From NCBI GenBank assembly GCA_037045645.1, contig JBAOIH010000001.1, forward strand, positions 930,001-994,000: DNA of 64,000 nucleotides, given 5' to 3'. Each line of letters opens with the position of its first letter. Position 1 is the first letter of the stretch. Of this stretch, positions 32,546 to 41,583 are shown one piece after another. The stretch is from Nocardioides sp. (GTDB lineage: Bacteria; Actinomycetota; Actinomycetes; Propionibacteriales; Nocardioidaceae). A program made the translations under genes and the position numbers. Below the pieces are notes generated by a model, which had not been told where the DNA came from, ran no database searches, and was given only the letters and a program-made list of their open reading frames with translations.

Positions 32546-33538
32546 ATGGCCGCATGGCATCCTCTGCTCCTCGGACCACCAGCGCAGCCGTCTTCGAGCA
32601 GACGTTGGGCGAAGCTGGGGGAGTTCGGTCTGATTGAGGCGCTCACGCCGTTGTTGGGTGGCCAGGACGACGAGCGCATCCTGATCGGTGCGGGCGACGA
32701 CGCTGCCGTACTCCGCATCAAGACCGGCCACGTGGTCGTCTCGACCGACGTCATGGTGGAGGGCCGCCACTTCCGCCGTGAGTGGGCCGAGGCGCAAGAT
32801 GTCGGCCACCGTGCTGCTGCTCAGAACCTGTCGGACATCAATGCGATGGGTGGTCGTGCGACCGCGTTGACCGTCGGCCTGGCAGCCCCGGCAGGCCTGC
32901 CCGTCGAGTGGGCCTTGGATTTCGTACGTGGTGTGGTCGCCGAGGCGGCCCTCGTCGGTGCGAGTGTCGTCGGAGGAGATCTGACTCGTGCGGATCAGAT
33001 CGTCATCTCGATCACGGCGCTCGGGGCGTGCACGATCGCTCCAGTCTTGCGTTCGGGTGCCGAACCAGGGGACGTACTCGCGCTTGCCGGGCGCCAGGGC
33101 TGGGCCGCCGGCGGCCTGGCCGTGCTGGGGCGGGGTTTTCGCTCACCCCGCGCGCTGGTGGAGGCCTATCGACGCCCCGAACCTCCCTACGACGAGGGCG
33201 TACGCGCTGCGGAGGCGGGCGCCACCTCGATGATCGACATCTCCGACGGCCTGCTGGCCGAGGCCGGGCATCTTGCGGATGCCTCGGGAGTGGCGATCGA
33301 CGTACGCAGTGCCGCGTTCACCGTGCCCGAGCCTCTGCAAGCCGTCGGCTCGGCACTCGGTGCGGATCCGCTCGGCTTCATCCTCGGCGGTGGGGACGAC
33401 CATGCGTTGCTCGCGACATTCTCCGAGGCGTCTGCTGTCCCGTCCGGGTGGTCGGTGATCGGCACCGTCCGAGAGGGGGCTGGTGTCACGGTCGACGAGG
33501 AGGCGTACGACGGCCCGACAGGGTGGACGCACTTCTGA
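32546..33538 (+). CDS. thiL: Thiamine-phosphate kinase, N-terminus probably frameshifted
   Basis: ThiL phosphorylates thiamine monophosphate to thiamine diphosphate. It shows GEFGLIEAL, the ILIGAGDDAAVL motif, VSTDVMVEGRHF, AAQNLSDINAMGG, SMIDISDGLLAEAGHLA and FILGGGDDHALLATF. The open frame starts at ATG 32546, but a neighbouring frame from ATG 32554 reads MASSAPRTTSAAVFEQTLGE and joins perfectly to LGEFGLIEAL if one G at 32614 is removed. The true protein therefore probably starts at 32554. A 12-bp palindromic terminator follows. Confidence 0.9.
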   Translation: MAAWHPLLLGPPAQPSSSRRWAKLGEFGLIEALTPLLGGQDDERILIGAGDDAAVLRIKTGHVVVSTDVMVEGRHFRREWAEAQDVGHRAAAQNLSDINAMGGRATALTVGLAAPAGLPVEWALDFVRGVVAEAALVGASVVGGDLTRADQIVISITALGACTIAPVLRSGAEPGDVLALAGRQGWAAGGLAVLGRGFRSPRALVEAYRRPEPPYDEGVRAAEAGATSMIDISDGLLAEAGHLADASGVAIDVRSAAFTVPEPLQAVGSALGADPLGFILGGGDDHALLATFSEASAVPSGWSVIGTVREGAGVTVDEEAYDGPTGWTHF

Positions 33539-33596
33539 CGGCTCCGTGTGACCGAGTCTCACGGTTCGTGACCTATGCATCGGTTACACACCGTGA

Positions 33597-33620
33597 GAGT
33601 CCCCGGCCGGCCGGGGACTC
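33597..33620 (+). terminator. Terminator after thiL
   Basis: A perfect 24-base palindrome reads GAGTCCCCGGCC and GGCCGGGGACTC. An outer pairing of CTCACGGT (33558) with ACCGTGAG (33590) encloses the preceding 30 bases. No T tract is present. Confidence 0.65.
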
Positions 33621-33650
33621 CGCGTCCGGAAATAGCTCCGAAATAGCGAA

Positions 33651-33675
33651 ACGGCCCGCCCGAAGGGCGAGCCGT
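33651..33675 (-). terminator. Terminator of rpmB
   Basis: On the minus strand ACGGCTCGCCC pairs with GGGCGGGCCGT around TTC and is followed by TTTCGC. It lies 15 bases after the rpmB stop. Confidence 0.75.
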
Positions 33676-33689
33676 CAGCGAAGGGCGAG

Positions 33690-33875
33690 TCAGCGAGAGA
33701 CCTTGCCGGCCTTGAGGCAGGAGGTGCACACGTTGAGGCGCTTGGGCGTGCCGTTGACCTTGGCCCGCACCCGCTGGATGTTGGGGTCGAACCGGCGCTT
33801 GGTGATCTTGCGCGACCACGGACGGTTGTTGCCGAAGTTCGGGCTCTTGGCACAGATGTCGCAGACGGCGGCCAC
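33690..33875 (-). CDS. rpmB: 50S ribosomal protein L28
   Basis: This 61-residue protein of the large subunit begins AAVCDICAKSPNFGNN and continues SRKITKRRFDPNIQRV. Two Cys pairs (CDIC and CTSC) make it the zinc-binding (C+) form. The start is GTG 33875 behind AGGAGTGCCCG. It is divergent from the fakA-like gene and has its own terminator. Confidence 0.95.
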   Translation of the reverse strand: MAAVCDICAKSPNFGNNRPWSRKITKRRFDPNIQRVRAKVNGTPKRLNVCTSCLKAGKVSR

Positions 33876-34034
33876 CGGGCACTCCTGAAAAGTCGAGGTT
33901 GGAACGGAATCGGCCCGCGCGGTCGGCAGCAGGCAACCGAAGAAGAGTATCCGACCTGGACCGAGAGCCGAAATCCGCGCGGATACCCCGGACGCCCCCT
34001 GCCGTCGGTGCCTGGGACTAACCTTCACCGCAGC

Positions 34035-34048
34035 GTGACCGCGGTCAC
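34035..34048. promoter_or_regulatory. Perfect 14-bp palindrome upstream of the fakA-like gene
   Basis: GTGACCGCGGTCAC lies 46 bases before the ATG at 34094, in the 218-bp gap shared with divergent rpmB. A TAACCT word 17 bases upstream could be a -10 element. An operator is plausible but no regulator can be named. Confidence 0.35.
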
Positions 34049-34093
34049 CCCAAGAGCATTCCCGACAGGCCAATCCCGAGAGGCGAGGACATC

Positions 34094-35764
34094 ATGGAGC
34101 AGGTGCCACCCGGCAGCCACATCGCGCTGTCGGTCGTGCTCCGCTTTGCCGACATCGCCGCCGACGCCCTGAGCGCGGCGCGCGAAGAGATCGACGCACT
34201 CAACGTCTATCCGGTGCCGGACGGCGACACCGGCACCAACATGTTCCTCACCATGGCGGCCGGTCGTGACGCGATCCGCGAAGCCGCCGACCAGGGTGCC
34301 GACCTACCGACCGCACTCGCCGCCCTCGCTCGCGGCGCGTTGCTGGGCGCGCGCGGCAACTCCGGCGTGATCTTGAGCCAGATGCTCGGTGCCGTCTCTG
34401 CGCGCATCAGCAAAGCGACGGCAGACGAACGCAACGCCGTGATCATGGCCGAGGCGCTCAGCGAGGCGACCGAGGCGTCGTACGCAGCTGTCGGCACCCC
34501 TGTCGAGGGCACGATCTTGAGCGTGTCGCGTGCGGCGGCCGAAGCGGCGCGTGAGCAGGCGGCGCAGGAGAATGCCCGCGCGGGGGAGGTGTTCACGAAG
34601 GCGGCGCACGCGGCACGCGAGGCGCTCGCACGTACGCCCGAGCAACTCCAGGTGCTGCGCGATGCGGGGGTTGTCGATGCCGGCGGGCGCGGACTGAGCG
34701 TGATTCTCGACGCGGCCGAGACGGTCTTGACCGGGCGCAGACCCGCGACCGTACGGCCCACGCTGGGGCGGCACACCATTCCTCTCGTCGCGACCCCGGC
34801 TGACCAGCCCGTTGTGGGCGTCGACCTCACCGAGGGCGGCCCGGCGTACGAGGTGATGTATCTCCTCGACGCCGAAGACTCGGCGATCAATGGATTGAAG
34901 GAGACGCTGGCCGGGCTCGGTGACTCGTTGGTCGTCGTGGGTGGCGCCGGGCTGTGGAACGTGCACGTACATGTCGACGACGTCGGTGCCGCGGTCGAGG
35001 CTGGGATCGCCGCCGGTCGACCCCACCGGATCAAGGTGACCCATTTCGCCGAGCAGGTCCAGGCGGCCAAGGCGACTCGTGCGGCCACGCACTCGCGTGG
35101 CAGATCTGTCGTGGCAGTGGCGGCCGGTCCGGGGTTGTCGACGCTGTTCTCCGATGCCGGGGCGATCGTGGTGGAGGGAGGTCCCGGGCGTCGGCCTTCC
35201 ACCGGCATGCTCTTGGAGGCCATCGAAGCATCCGGTGCCCACGAGGTGATCGTGCTGCCCAACGACGCAGATTCCGTACGCGTGGCGGAGTACGCCGCGC
35301 GCACCGCCGAGCACGACCACGGGCTGCGCGTCGCGGTCATCCCGACGCATGCGCAGGTCCAGGGGTTGGCCGCGCTGGCCGTGCACGAGCCCGGGCGGGC
35401 TTTCGACAGCGACGTTCTGGAGATGACCGCGACAGCCCGGCACACCAGACACGGCGCCGTCACGATCGCCGCCAAACATGCGTTCACCAGCGCGGGCGAA
35501 TGCGAGGTCGGCGATGTCCTCGGCGCCATCGACGGCGACTTCGTGGTGGTCGGCGATGACGCGGACGAGGTGGCACGCGCCATCGTGGCGCGCCTGCTCG
35601 GCGGGGGTGGTGAGTTGATCACGCTCGTGTCGGGCGTTGACGAAGGCGCCCACGCCCTGGCCGAGACCTGCCGTGACTGGATCGAGGAGAGCCACCATCT
35701 GGTCGACACCACCGTCTATGCGGGCGGACAGGACCGCTATCTGTTGCTCATCGGAGTGGAGTAA
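34094..35764 (+). CDS. DAK2 domain fatty-acid kinase-like protein (FakA/YloV)
   Basis: This 556-residue protein has an N-terminal DAK2 ATP-binding domain (INVYPVPDGDTGTNMFLTM-like at about residue 36, then GARGNSGVILSQMLG and DAGGRGLSVILDA) and a C-terminal DegV/EDD-like region. In Gram-positives FakA phosphorylates fatty acids bound to a FakB partner. No fakB is next to it, so the substrate is inferred only from family. It overlaps recG by one base (TAATG), a conserved pairing in actinobacteria and firmicutes. Confidence 0.85.
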   Translation: MEQVPPGSHIALSVVLRFADIAADALSAAREEIDALNVYPVPDGDTGTNMFLTMAAGRDAIREAADQGADLPTALAALARGALLGARGNSGVILSQMLGAVSARISKATADERNAVIMAEALSEATEASYAAVGTPVEGTILSVSRAAAEAAREQAAQENARAGEVFTKAAHAAREALARTPEQLQVLRDAGVVDAGGRGLSVILDAAETVLTGRRPATVRPTLGRHTIPLVATPADQPVVGVDLTEGGPAYEVMYLLDAEDSAINGLKETLAGLGDSLVVVGGAGLWNVHVHVDDVGAAVEAGIAAGRPHRIKVTHFAEQVQAAKATRAATHSRGRSVVAVAAGPGLSTLFSDAGAIVVEGGPGRRPSTGMLLEAIEASGAHEVIVLPNDADSVRVAEYAARTAEHDHGLRVAVIPTHAQVQGLAALAVHEPGRAFDSDVLEMTATARHTRHGAVTIAAKHAFTSAGECEVGDVLGAIDGDFVVVGDDADEVARAIVARLLGGGGELITLVSGVDEGAHALAETCRDWIEESHHLVDTTVYAGGQDRYLLLIGVE

Positions 35765-37971
35765 TGACCGGTATCTCACCCGAGAGCCCGCTTGCTTCGG
35801 TCTTCGGCCGCTCCCATAACAAACGCAAACTGGTCGAGGACGGCCTCGGGATCACCAGTGTGGGTCAACTTCTGCGGCATTTCCCACGTCGCTACATCAC
35901 GTCCACGGAGATCTCGGAGGTCGCGACCCCGGTGGAGGGACAGCAACTCACGATCATCGGTGAGGTCCGCTCCTGCGACAGCGCCGACTTCTTCCGCGGC
36001 AACCGGCGCCAATACCGCACCACCGTGCGGCTGCGCACCGACGGACCCGACTTCAGCGTCACGCTGTTCAGCCCGTACGCCAAGCAGGCCCAGGCCTATG
36101 AGGATTCCTACCCGCGGGGCAGCCGCGTGCTGTTCACCGGCAAGGCCAAACTCTTCCGGCAGAGCTGGCAACTTGAGCAGGCACACGGGTTCGCGCTGGG
36201 CAGCCAGGATGCCAGTGGGCTGAGCAAGCTCATCCCGGTGTATCCGCTCACCGCGAAACTCTATTCATGGGACCTGCAACGGGTGATCGCGTCGGCGCTG
36301 GACATGGTCACCGGGGTCGAGGACGTATTGACTCCAGCGCTGCGCGAACGCTTCGAGGTGCTCGACGTGATGCAGGCGCTGCGCTGGATCCACGGTCCAG
36401 ACGAGTGGTCGCAATTGGGGGCGGCGCAGAAGCGGTTCCGTTTCGAGGAGGCGCTGACCCTGCAACTGGTGATGGCGCGGCGACGGGCCGCGCTGCGCGA
36501 CCAGGGGGCCCAGGCGCGCGGTGGGGCGCGCGAGGGCCTGCTCGCCGCCTTCGACCGGCGGTTGCCGTTCTCGCTGACCCAGGGGCAGCAGGACATCGGT
36601 GACCTGATCGCCGGCGAACTGGCGTTGCCGCATCCGATGAACCGGCTTCTGCAAGGTGAGGTCGGCTCCGGCAAGACGCTGGTGGCACTGCGCGCAATGC
36701 TCCAGGTCGTCGACTCGGGAGGACAGGCGGCCTTGCTGGCCCCGACCGAGGTGCTTGCCCAGCAGCACTACAGGTCGATCAGCGCACTGCTGGGTGACCT
36801 GGCTCAGGGCGGCATGCTCGGCGGGGCCAGTGAGGGCACCCAGGTCGTGCTGTTGACCGGCTCGATGAACAAAGCGGCACGTCAGGAGGCGTTGCTCGAC
36901 ATCGTCTCCGGCGAAGCGGGGATCGTGATCGGCACGCATGCGATCTTGCAACAGCACGTGGAGTTCGCCGACCTCGGACTTGTGGTCGTCGACGAACAGC
37001 ACCGCTTCGGCGTGGAGCAGCGAGCCGCGCTTACCGACAAGGCGGGCACCCCACCGCACGTCCTGGTGATGACTGCGACGCCGATCCCGCGCACGGTGGC
37101 GATGACGGTCTTCGGCGACCTGGAGGTCTCCACGCTCGCCGAGCTTCCCGCCGGCCGTGCCGAGATCACTACCAACGTGGTCCCGCTCGCCGACCAGCCA
37201 CACTGGATCGATCGGGTGTGGCAGCGCGTACGCGAGGAGGTCGAGGCGGGCCATCAGGTCTATGTGGTGTGTCCGCGGATCAGTGCCGACACCGGCGAGG
37301 AGGGTGAGTCGGACCAGCTCGACTTCGACGAGGACGGCAACCCGCTGCCGCCCAAGCGCACCTTGGCCAGCGTCGAGGAGGTGTCCGCGGATCTGGCAGA
37401 CGGCGCTCTGCGGGGCCTGCGTGTGGCGCCGTTGCACGGTCGTCAGCATCCAGATGACAAGGACCGTACGATGCGCGCGTTCGCGGCCGGACAGATCGAC
37501 GTGCTGGTCTCGACGACCGTGATCGAGGTCGGGGTCGACGTCCACAATGCGACCGCCATCGTGCTCCTGGACGCCGACCGCTTCGGCGTCTCGCAGTTGC
37601 ATCAGTTGCGTGGGCGGGTCGGTCGTGGAGGCCTGCCGGGGCTGTGCCTGCTGGTGTCCCACGCCGACCTGGGCTCCGATGCCCGGGAGCGTCTGGATGC
37701 CGTGGCCGCCACCACCGACGGATTCGCCCTCAGCAAGGTCGACTTGGAGGCCCGCCGCGAGGGTGACGTGCTGGGAGCCAGCCAGTCCGGCGTCCGTTCC
37801 AGTCTGGTGAGCCTGCGGGTGCTGCGTGATGAGAAGACCATCGTCTCTGCCCGAGAAGCCGCTGAGGCATTACTCTCCGAAGACCCGGAACTCGAGACCG
37901 CCCCGGCACTCGCGCAGGCGGTTTCTCGGGTCGAGGCGTCCAGCGCCTCAGAGTTCCTGGACAAAGGTTGA
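35764..37971 (+). CDS. recG: ATP-dependent DNA helicase RecG
   Basis: This 735-residue helicase reverses stalled replication forks. An N-terminal OB/wedge domain (about residues 55-150) is followed by the SF2 core: Walker A GEVGSGKT (about 297), DEQH box VVDEQHRFGVEQR (about 405), TATPIPRT, and the helicase C motif VGVDVHNATAIVLLDADRFG with QLRGRVGRGG. Length and motif order are typical. The ATG overlaps the previous stop by one base. Confidence 0.97.
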   Translation: MTGISPESPLASVFGRSHNKRKLVEDGLGITSVGQLLRHFPRRYITSTEISEVATPVEGQQLTIIGEVRSCDSADFFRGNRRQYRTTVRLRTDGPDFSVTLFSPYAKQAQAYEDSYPRGSRVLFTGKAKLFRQSWQLEQAHGFALGSQDASGLSKLIPVYPLTAKLYSWDLQRVIASALDMVTGVEDVLTPALRERFEVLDVMQALRWIHGPDEWSQLGAAQKRFRFEEALTLQLVMARRRAALRDQGAQARGGAREGLLAAFDRRLPFSLTQGQQDIGDLIAGELALPHPMNRLLQGEVGSGKTLVALRAMLQVVDSGGQAALLAPTEVLAQQHYRSISALLGDLAQGGMLGGASEGTQVVLLTGSMNKAARQEALLDIVSGEAGIVIGTHAILQQHVEFADLGLVVVDEQHRFGVEQRAALTDKAGTPPHVLVMTATPIPRTVAMTVFGDLEVSTLAELPAGRAEITTNVVPLADQPHWIDRVWQRVREEVEAGHQVYVVCPRISADTGEEGESDQLDFDEDGNPLPPKRTLASVEEVSADLADGALRGLRVAPLHGRQHPDDKDRTMRAFAAGQIDVLVSTTVIEVGVDVHNATAIVLLDADRFGVSQLHQLRGRVGRGGLPGLCLLVSHADLGSDARERLDAVAATTDGFALSKVDLEARREGDVLGASQSGVRSSLVSLRVLRDEKTIVSAREAAEALLSEDPELETAPALAQAVSRVEASSASEFLDKG

Positions 37972-37978
37972 AATTGAG

Positions 37979-38569
37979 ATGACGCGGATCATTGGCGGCA
38001 AAGTCGGTGGACGGCGCCTCCGGACGCCTCGAGGTGGGGCCACCCGGCCGACCTCCGATCGCGTGCGCGAGGCGCTGTTCTCGGCTGTGGAAGCCTGGTG
38101 CGGGTCACTGTCGGGGCTGCGGTTCCTGGATCTGTACGCCGGCTCCGGTGCGGTCGGGCTGGAGGCGTGGTCGCGTGGGGCCGGGGTGGTGACACTGGTC
38201 GAGCAGGACCGGCGTACGGCTGCGCTGATCCGCGCCAATGCCCACGAACTCGGGTTTCGCGCGGCAGACGTGGTCGCGGCCTCGGTCCGAAGCACGCTCG
38301 CCACCGCGCCCCGGGCCCCGTTCGACGTCGTCTACTCCGATCCGCCCTATCCGCTCGCCGACGATGCCGTGGCCGGTGATCTCGCCCAACTGGTCGCCAA
38401 CGGTTGGCTGGTGCCAGATGCGCTGGTCATCGTGGAGAGGTCCGCTCGAGGCGCTGATCTGGGGTGGCCTGGCGGGCTCCGGAGCCATCGAGACCGGACC
38501 TATGGCGACACGCGCCTTTGGTACGGTCACGCGAGCCAACACGCCGCAGACTCGCAGGAGGACGACTGA
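37979..38569 (+). CDS. rsmD: 16S rRNA (guanine(966)-N2)-methyltransferase
   Basis: The 196-residue SAM enzyme methylates G966 of 16S rRNA. It has MTRIIGGKVGGRRLRTP, TRPTSDRVREALFSAV, the SAM motif FLDLYAGSGAVGLEA (about residue 48) and the catalytic YSDPPYPL. It begins seven bases after recG and its stop overlaps coaD (TGATG). The recG-rsmD-coaD order is conserved. Confidence 0.95.
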   Translation: MTRIIGGKVGGRRLRTPRGGATRPTSDRVREALFSAVEAWCGSLSGLRFLDLYAGSGAVGLEAWSRGAGVVTLVEQDRRTAALIRANAHELGFRAADVVAASVRSTLATAPRAPFDVVYSDPPYPLADDAVAGDLAQLVANGWLVPDALVIVERSARGADLGWPGGLRSHRDRTYGDTRLWYGHASQHAADSQEDD

Positions 38570-39048
38570 TGCGCCGCGCGGTCTGCCCCGGGTCCTTCGA
38601 CCCTGTCACCAACGGTCACCTCGATGTGATCGCCCGCACCGCCCGACTCTTCGACGAGGTCGTCGTAGCGGTCGGCGTCAACGTCTCGAAGAGTCGACTG
38701 TTCGACCCCGAAGAGCGGCTGGCGATGCTGGAGCGGGCCACCGCGGATCTGGCCAACGTACGCGTCCAGGGCTTCACCGGGCTGATCGTGGACTTCTGCC
38801 GCGAGATCGACGCCGTGGCGATCGTCAAGGGGCTGCGCGGCTCGACCGACTACGAGTACGAACTCCCGATGGCCCACATGAACAGCCACCTCACGGGGGT
38901 CGAGACGGTCTTCGTGCCCGCGGCAGTCGGCAACGCGTTCGTCTCCTCCAGCCTGGTCAAGGAGGTCGCCGGGATGGGCGGCGACATCGCCGGGTTGGTG
39001 CCGGAGTTCGTACGCGAGGCCCTGCTCGCCAAACTGTCCACCCGTTGA
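38569..39048 (+). CDS. coaD: Pantetheine-phosphate adenylyltransferase
   Basis: This 159-residue enzyme makes dephospho-CoA from 4'-phosphopantetheine and ATP. The N-terminal CPGSFDPVTNGHLDVI holds the TxGH nucleotidyltransferase motif, GLRGSTDYEYELPMAHMN the substrate loop, and FVSSSLVKEVA the second conserved motif. The ATG overlaps the rsmD stop. Confidence 0.97.
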   Translation: MRRAVCPGSFDPVTNGHLDVIARTARLFDEVVVAVGVNVSKSRLFDPEERLAMLERATADLANVRVQGFTGLIVDFCREIDAVAIVKGLRGSTDYEYELPMAHMNSHLTGVETVFVPAAVGNAFVSSSLVKEVAGMGGDIAGLVPEFVREALLAKLSTR

Positions 39049-39079
39049 CCCGCGGGTTGTGGCGGTGGAGACCGTCGGT

Positions 39080-39109
39080 TTGGGCGCCGGGCTTCCGGCT
39101 GGCTAAGAT
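39080..39109 (+). promoter_or_regulatory. Likely promoter of yceD-rpmF-rnc-mutM
   Basis: TTGGGC (39080-39085) and TAAGAT (39104-39109) are 18 bases apart and lie about 40 bases ahead of the yceD start. Confidence 0.5.
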
Positions 39110-39148
39110 TCCGGAGATTTGTTGTGCCCGATCACGGGAAGTGAACTC

Positions 39149-39724
39149 TTGAACCGCCTCGACCCGAGAGCGCCGCTCGTGCTCGACACTCGCGAGCTCG
39201 GCCGCCGCCCGGGGTCGTCGCGTCAAGTGTCACGGACCGTGCCGGCCCCAGCAGATCTTGGTATCGAAGTCCTCGCTGTCCCCCAAGATGCGCCGGTCGA
39301 ACTCGACCTGCGTCTCGAAGCGGTGATGGAGGGGGTGCTGCTGAGCGGCACGGCGACAGCCGAGCTCGCAGGGGAGTGCGTACGGTGCCTGGAGCCGATC
39401 CGCGACGAAGTCGTGGTCGACCTGCAGGAACTCTTCGTCTATCCCGATCAGCAGGACTCGGCTCGTGATCACGGAGATCACGAGTTGGCCGACGAGACCA
39501 GCCGGCTCCAGGACGACCTGCTCGACCTGGAACCCTTGTTGCGGGACGCGGTGGTGCTTGCACTGCCATTCCAGCCGTTGTGTGCCGACGACTGTCCGGG
39601 ACTGTGCATCGAATGTGGTGCACGGCTCGCGGACGATCCGGACCACACGCACGGTGAGGCGATCGATCCGCGCTGGGCCTCCCTGGCGGCACTTCAGCAG
39701 GACCCCGAAGCAGAGAAGTCTTAA
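39149..39724 (+). CDS. yceD: DUF177 (YceD) protein
   Basis: This ~191-residue protein belongs to DUF177, which in bacteria precedes rpmF and affects 23S rRNA maturation. It shows LDPRAPLVLDTRELGRRPG at the N-terminus, then cysteines in GECVRCLEPI and CADDCPGLCIECG that suggest a metal knuckle. TTG 39149, after GGGAAG, gives the family N-terminus; earlier in-frame TTGs at 39119 and 39122 are possible. rpmF follows by ten bases. Confidence 0.85.
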   Translation: MNRLDPRAPLVLDTRELGRRPGSSRQVSRTVPAPADLGIEVLAVPQDAPVELDLRLEAVMEGVLLSGTATAELAGECVRCLEPIRDEVVVDLQELFVYPDQQDSARDHGDHELADETSRLQDDLLDLEPLLRDAVVLALPFQPLCADDCPGLCIECGARLADDPDHTHGEAIDPRWASLAALQQDPEAEKS

Positions 39725-39734
39725 GGAGATCACC

Positions 39735-39920
39735 ATGGCAGTTCCGAAGCGGAAGATGTCGCGCAGCAACACGCGTCACCGTCGTTCGCAGTGGAAGGCC
39801 GTTGCGCCGACCCTGGTGACCTGCGCCAACCCCGCCTGCGGTGCCAAGCACCTGCCGCACCGTGCCTGTGGCACGTGTGGGCAGTACGGCGCCAAGGGCG
39901 AGCGCCGCCAGGTCATCTGA
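39735..39920 (+). CDS. rpmF: 50S ribosomal protein L32
   Basis: This 61-residue protein begins AVPKRKMSRSNTRHRRSQWK and carries a zinc ribbon (CANPACG with CGTCG). A perfect AAGGAGAT precedes the ATG. The neighbours yceD and rnc are the classic arrangement. Confidence 0.97.
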   Translation: MAVPKRKMSRSNTRHRRSQWKAVAPTLVTCANPACGAKHLPHRACGTCGQYGAKGERRQVI

Positions 39921-39934
39921 GCCGGACCGGTCCA

Positions 39935-40651
39935 CTGACCAACTACCCCGAGTTGCGTGCTGCGCTCGGAGATCCGACGTTGGATCCCGAGCTGCTCGAA
40001 CGCGCCCTGACGCACCGGTCGTACGCCTATGAGAACGGCGGCATCCCGACCAACGAACGTCTGGAATTCCTCGGGGACTCGGTGCTCGGCGTCGTCGTCA
40101 CCGAGACGCTCTATCTGACCCACGAGGACCTGTCCGAGGGTCAGTTGGCCAAGTTGCGCGCAGCCGTGGTCAACGCGAGGGCCTTGGCCGAGGTCGCGGT
40201 CCGGATCGGCCTGGGCCGCCACATCAAGTTGGGCCGGGGCGAAGAGGCGACGGGCGGTCGCGAGAAGGCGTCCATCCTCTCCGACACCGTCGAGGCCGTC
40301 ATCGGAGCGGTTCACCTCTCCGGCGGCATCGAGGCGTCGGGGCCGGTCGTACACCTGCTCTTCGACCCGTTGATGGAGACGGCTGCCAGTCTCGGGGCGG
40401 GGTTGGACTGGAAGACCTCGCTTCAGGAACTGACCGCGTCGCGTGGGTTGGGTGTGCCGGAGTACGTGATCGCGGCCGAAGGCCCCGACCACCTCAAGGT
40501 CTTCACTGCGCAGGTCCGGGTGCTCGACGACTTGTATGGCCATGGGGTCGGGCGCTCCAAGAAGGAGGCCGAGCAGTTGGCGGCCTCCACTGCTTATGCC
40601 GAGTTGGCGGCTGTGCCCGGCGAGCCGGTCGCGCCGGCCACCGATGCCTGA
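39935..40651 (+). CDS. rnc: Ribonuclease III
   Basis: This ~238-residue enzyme cleaves double-stranded RNA in rRNA processing. The signature NERLEFLGDSVLG lies near residue 46, the second acidic cluster in ILSDTVEAVIGAVHLSGG, and the C-terminal dsRBD in KTSLQELTASRGLG to GRSKKEAEQLAAS. No ATG or GTG precedes the conserved part in frame: CTG 39935 gives LTNYPELRAALG and TTG 39953 is the alternative, so the start is uncertain and probably coupled to rpmF. It overlaps mutM. Confidence 0.93.
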   Translation: MTNYPELRAALGDPTLDPELLERALTHRSYAYENGGIPTNERLEFLGDSVLGVVVTETLYLTHEDLSEGQLAKLRAAVVNARALAEVAVRIGLGRHIKLGRGEEATGGREKASILSDTVEAVIGAVHLSGGIEASGPVVHLLFDPLMETAASLGAGLDWKTSLQELTASRGLGVPEYVIAAEGPDHLKVFTAQVRVLDDLYGHGVGRSKKEAEQLAASTAYAELAAVPGEPVAPATDA

Positions 40652-41489
40652 ACTTCCCGAGGTCGAGGTCGTCCGAGCCGGTCTCGAGCGTCACGTCGTC
40701 GACCGCGAGATCGAGTCGGTGCAGGTCCTGCACCCTCGACTCGTACGCCGTGATCTGCTCGGGCCAGAGGGGTTCGCGCTGGCGTTGATCGGCCGGCGAT
40801 TCGTCGCGGCCCGGCGCCGAGGCAAATATCTGTGGCTGCCGCTGGACAACGACGATGCCCTGCTCGGCCACCTGGGCATGAGCGGGCAGATGCTCGTCCA
40901 ACCGGCCGGTGCGCCCGACGAACGCCACTTGCGGGTGCGCTTCGGACTTGGTGCGTTGGAGCTGCGTTTCGTTGATCAGCGCATGTTCGGCGGCTTGCTG
41001 TTCTCCGCTGGAGGCGCCGAGTTGCCAAGGGAGATCTCGCATATCGCGCGTGACCCGCTCGACCCCGAGTTCGACGAGGGGGAATTCGTACGGCGCGTGC
41101 GCGCCAGCGATTCAGCGATCAAGCGGCAACTGCTCAACCAGAGCTTGATCTCGGGCGTCGGCAATATCCATGCCGATGAGGCCTTGTGGCGTGCTGGCAT
41201 CCACGGCGAGCGTGCCGGATCGCGATTGTCACGAAAGCAGGTGCTGAAGCTGCTTGGTCATGCACGCGACGTGATGGGTCAAGCGCTCGGTGAGGGCGGC
41301 ACCTCGTTCGACGCGCTTTATGTCAACGTCAACGGAGAGTCGGGGTACTTCGATCGCTCGCTGAAGGCGTACGGCCAGGAGGGGCTGGAGTGCGAGCGTT
41401 GCGGCGCGCCGATTCGCCGGATCGCGTTCATGAACCGGTCGTCCTACTTCTGCCCACGCTGCCAGCCACGACCTCGGTCGCCCCGGTAG
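40644..41489 (+). CDS. mutM: Formamidopyrimidine-DNA glycosylase
   Basis: This 281-residue enzyme excises oxidised guanines. The catalytic Pro2-Glu3 is in MPELPEVE, the lysine in RRRGKYLWL (about residue 57), the H2TH region in LISGVGNIHADEALW and the C-terminal zinc finger in CERC followed by CPRC. It starts inside the rnc 3' end and precedes smc by 2.9 kb; the usual rnc-mutM-smc order is interrupted by three accessory genes. Confidence 0.96.
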   Translation: MPELPEVEVVRAGLERHVVDREIESVQVLHPRLVRRDLLGPEGFALALIGRRFVAARRRGKYLWLPLDNDDALLGHLGMSGQMLVQPAGAPDERHLRVRFGLGALELRFVDQRMFGGLLFSAGGAELPREISHIARDPLDPEFDEGEFVRRVRASDSAIKRQLLNQSLISGVGNIHADEALWRAGIHGERAGSRLSRKQVLKLLGHARDVMGQALGEGGTSFDALYVNVNGESGYFDRSLKAYGQEGLECERCGAPIRRIAFMNRSSYFCPRCQPRPRSPR

Positions 41490-41583
41490 CGAACGCTGGA
41501 ATTGATGTAGGGCTGACAAGCCCGTCAGGCCATGCGCGCACGGAGCACCTCCGCCGAAACCGGGTCTTGACGCCTAGCAGTGC

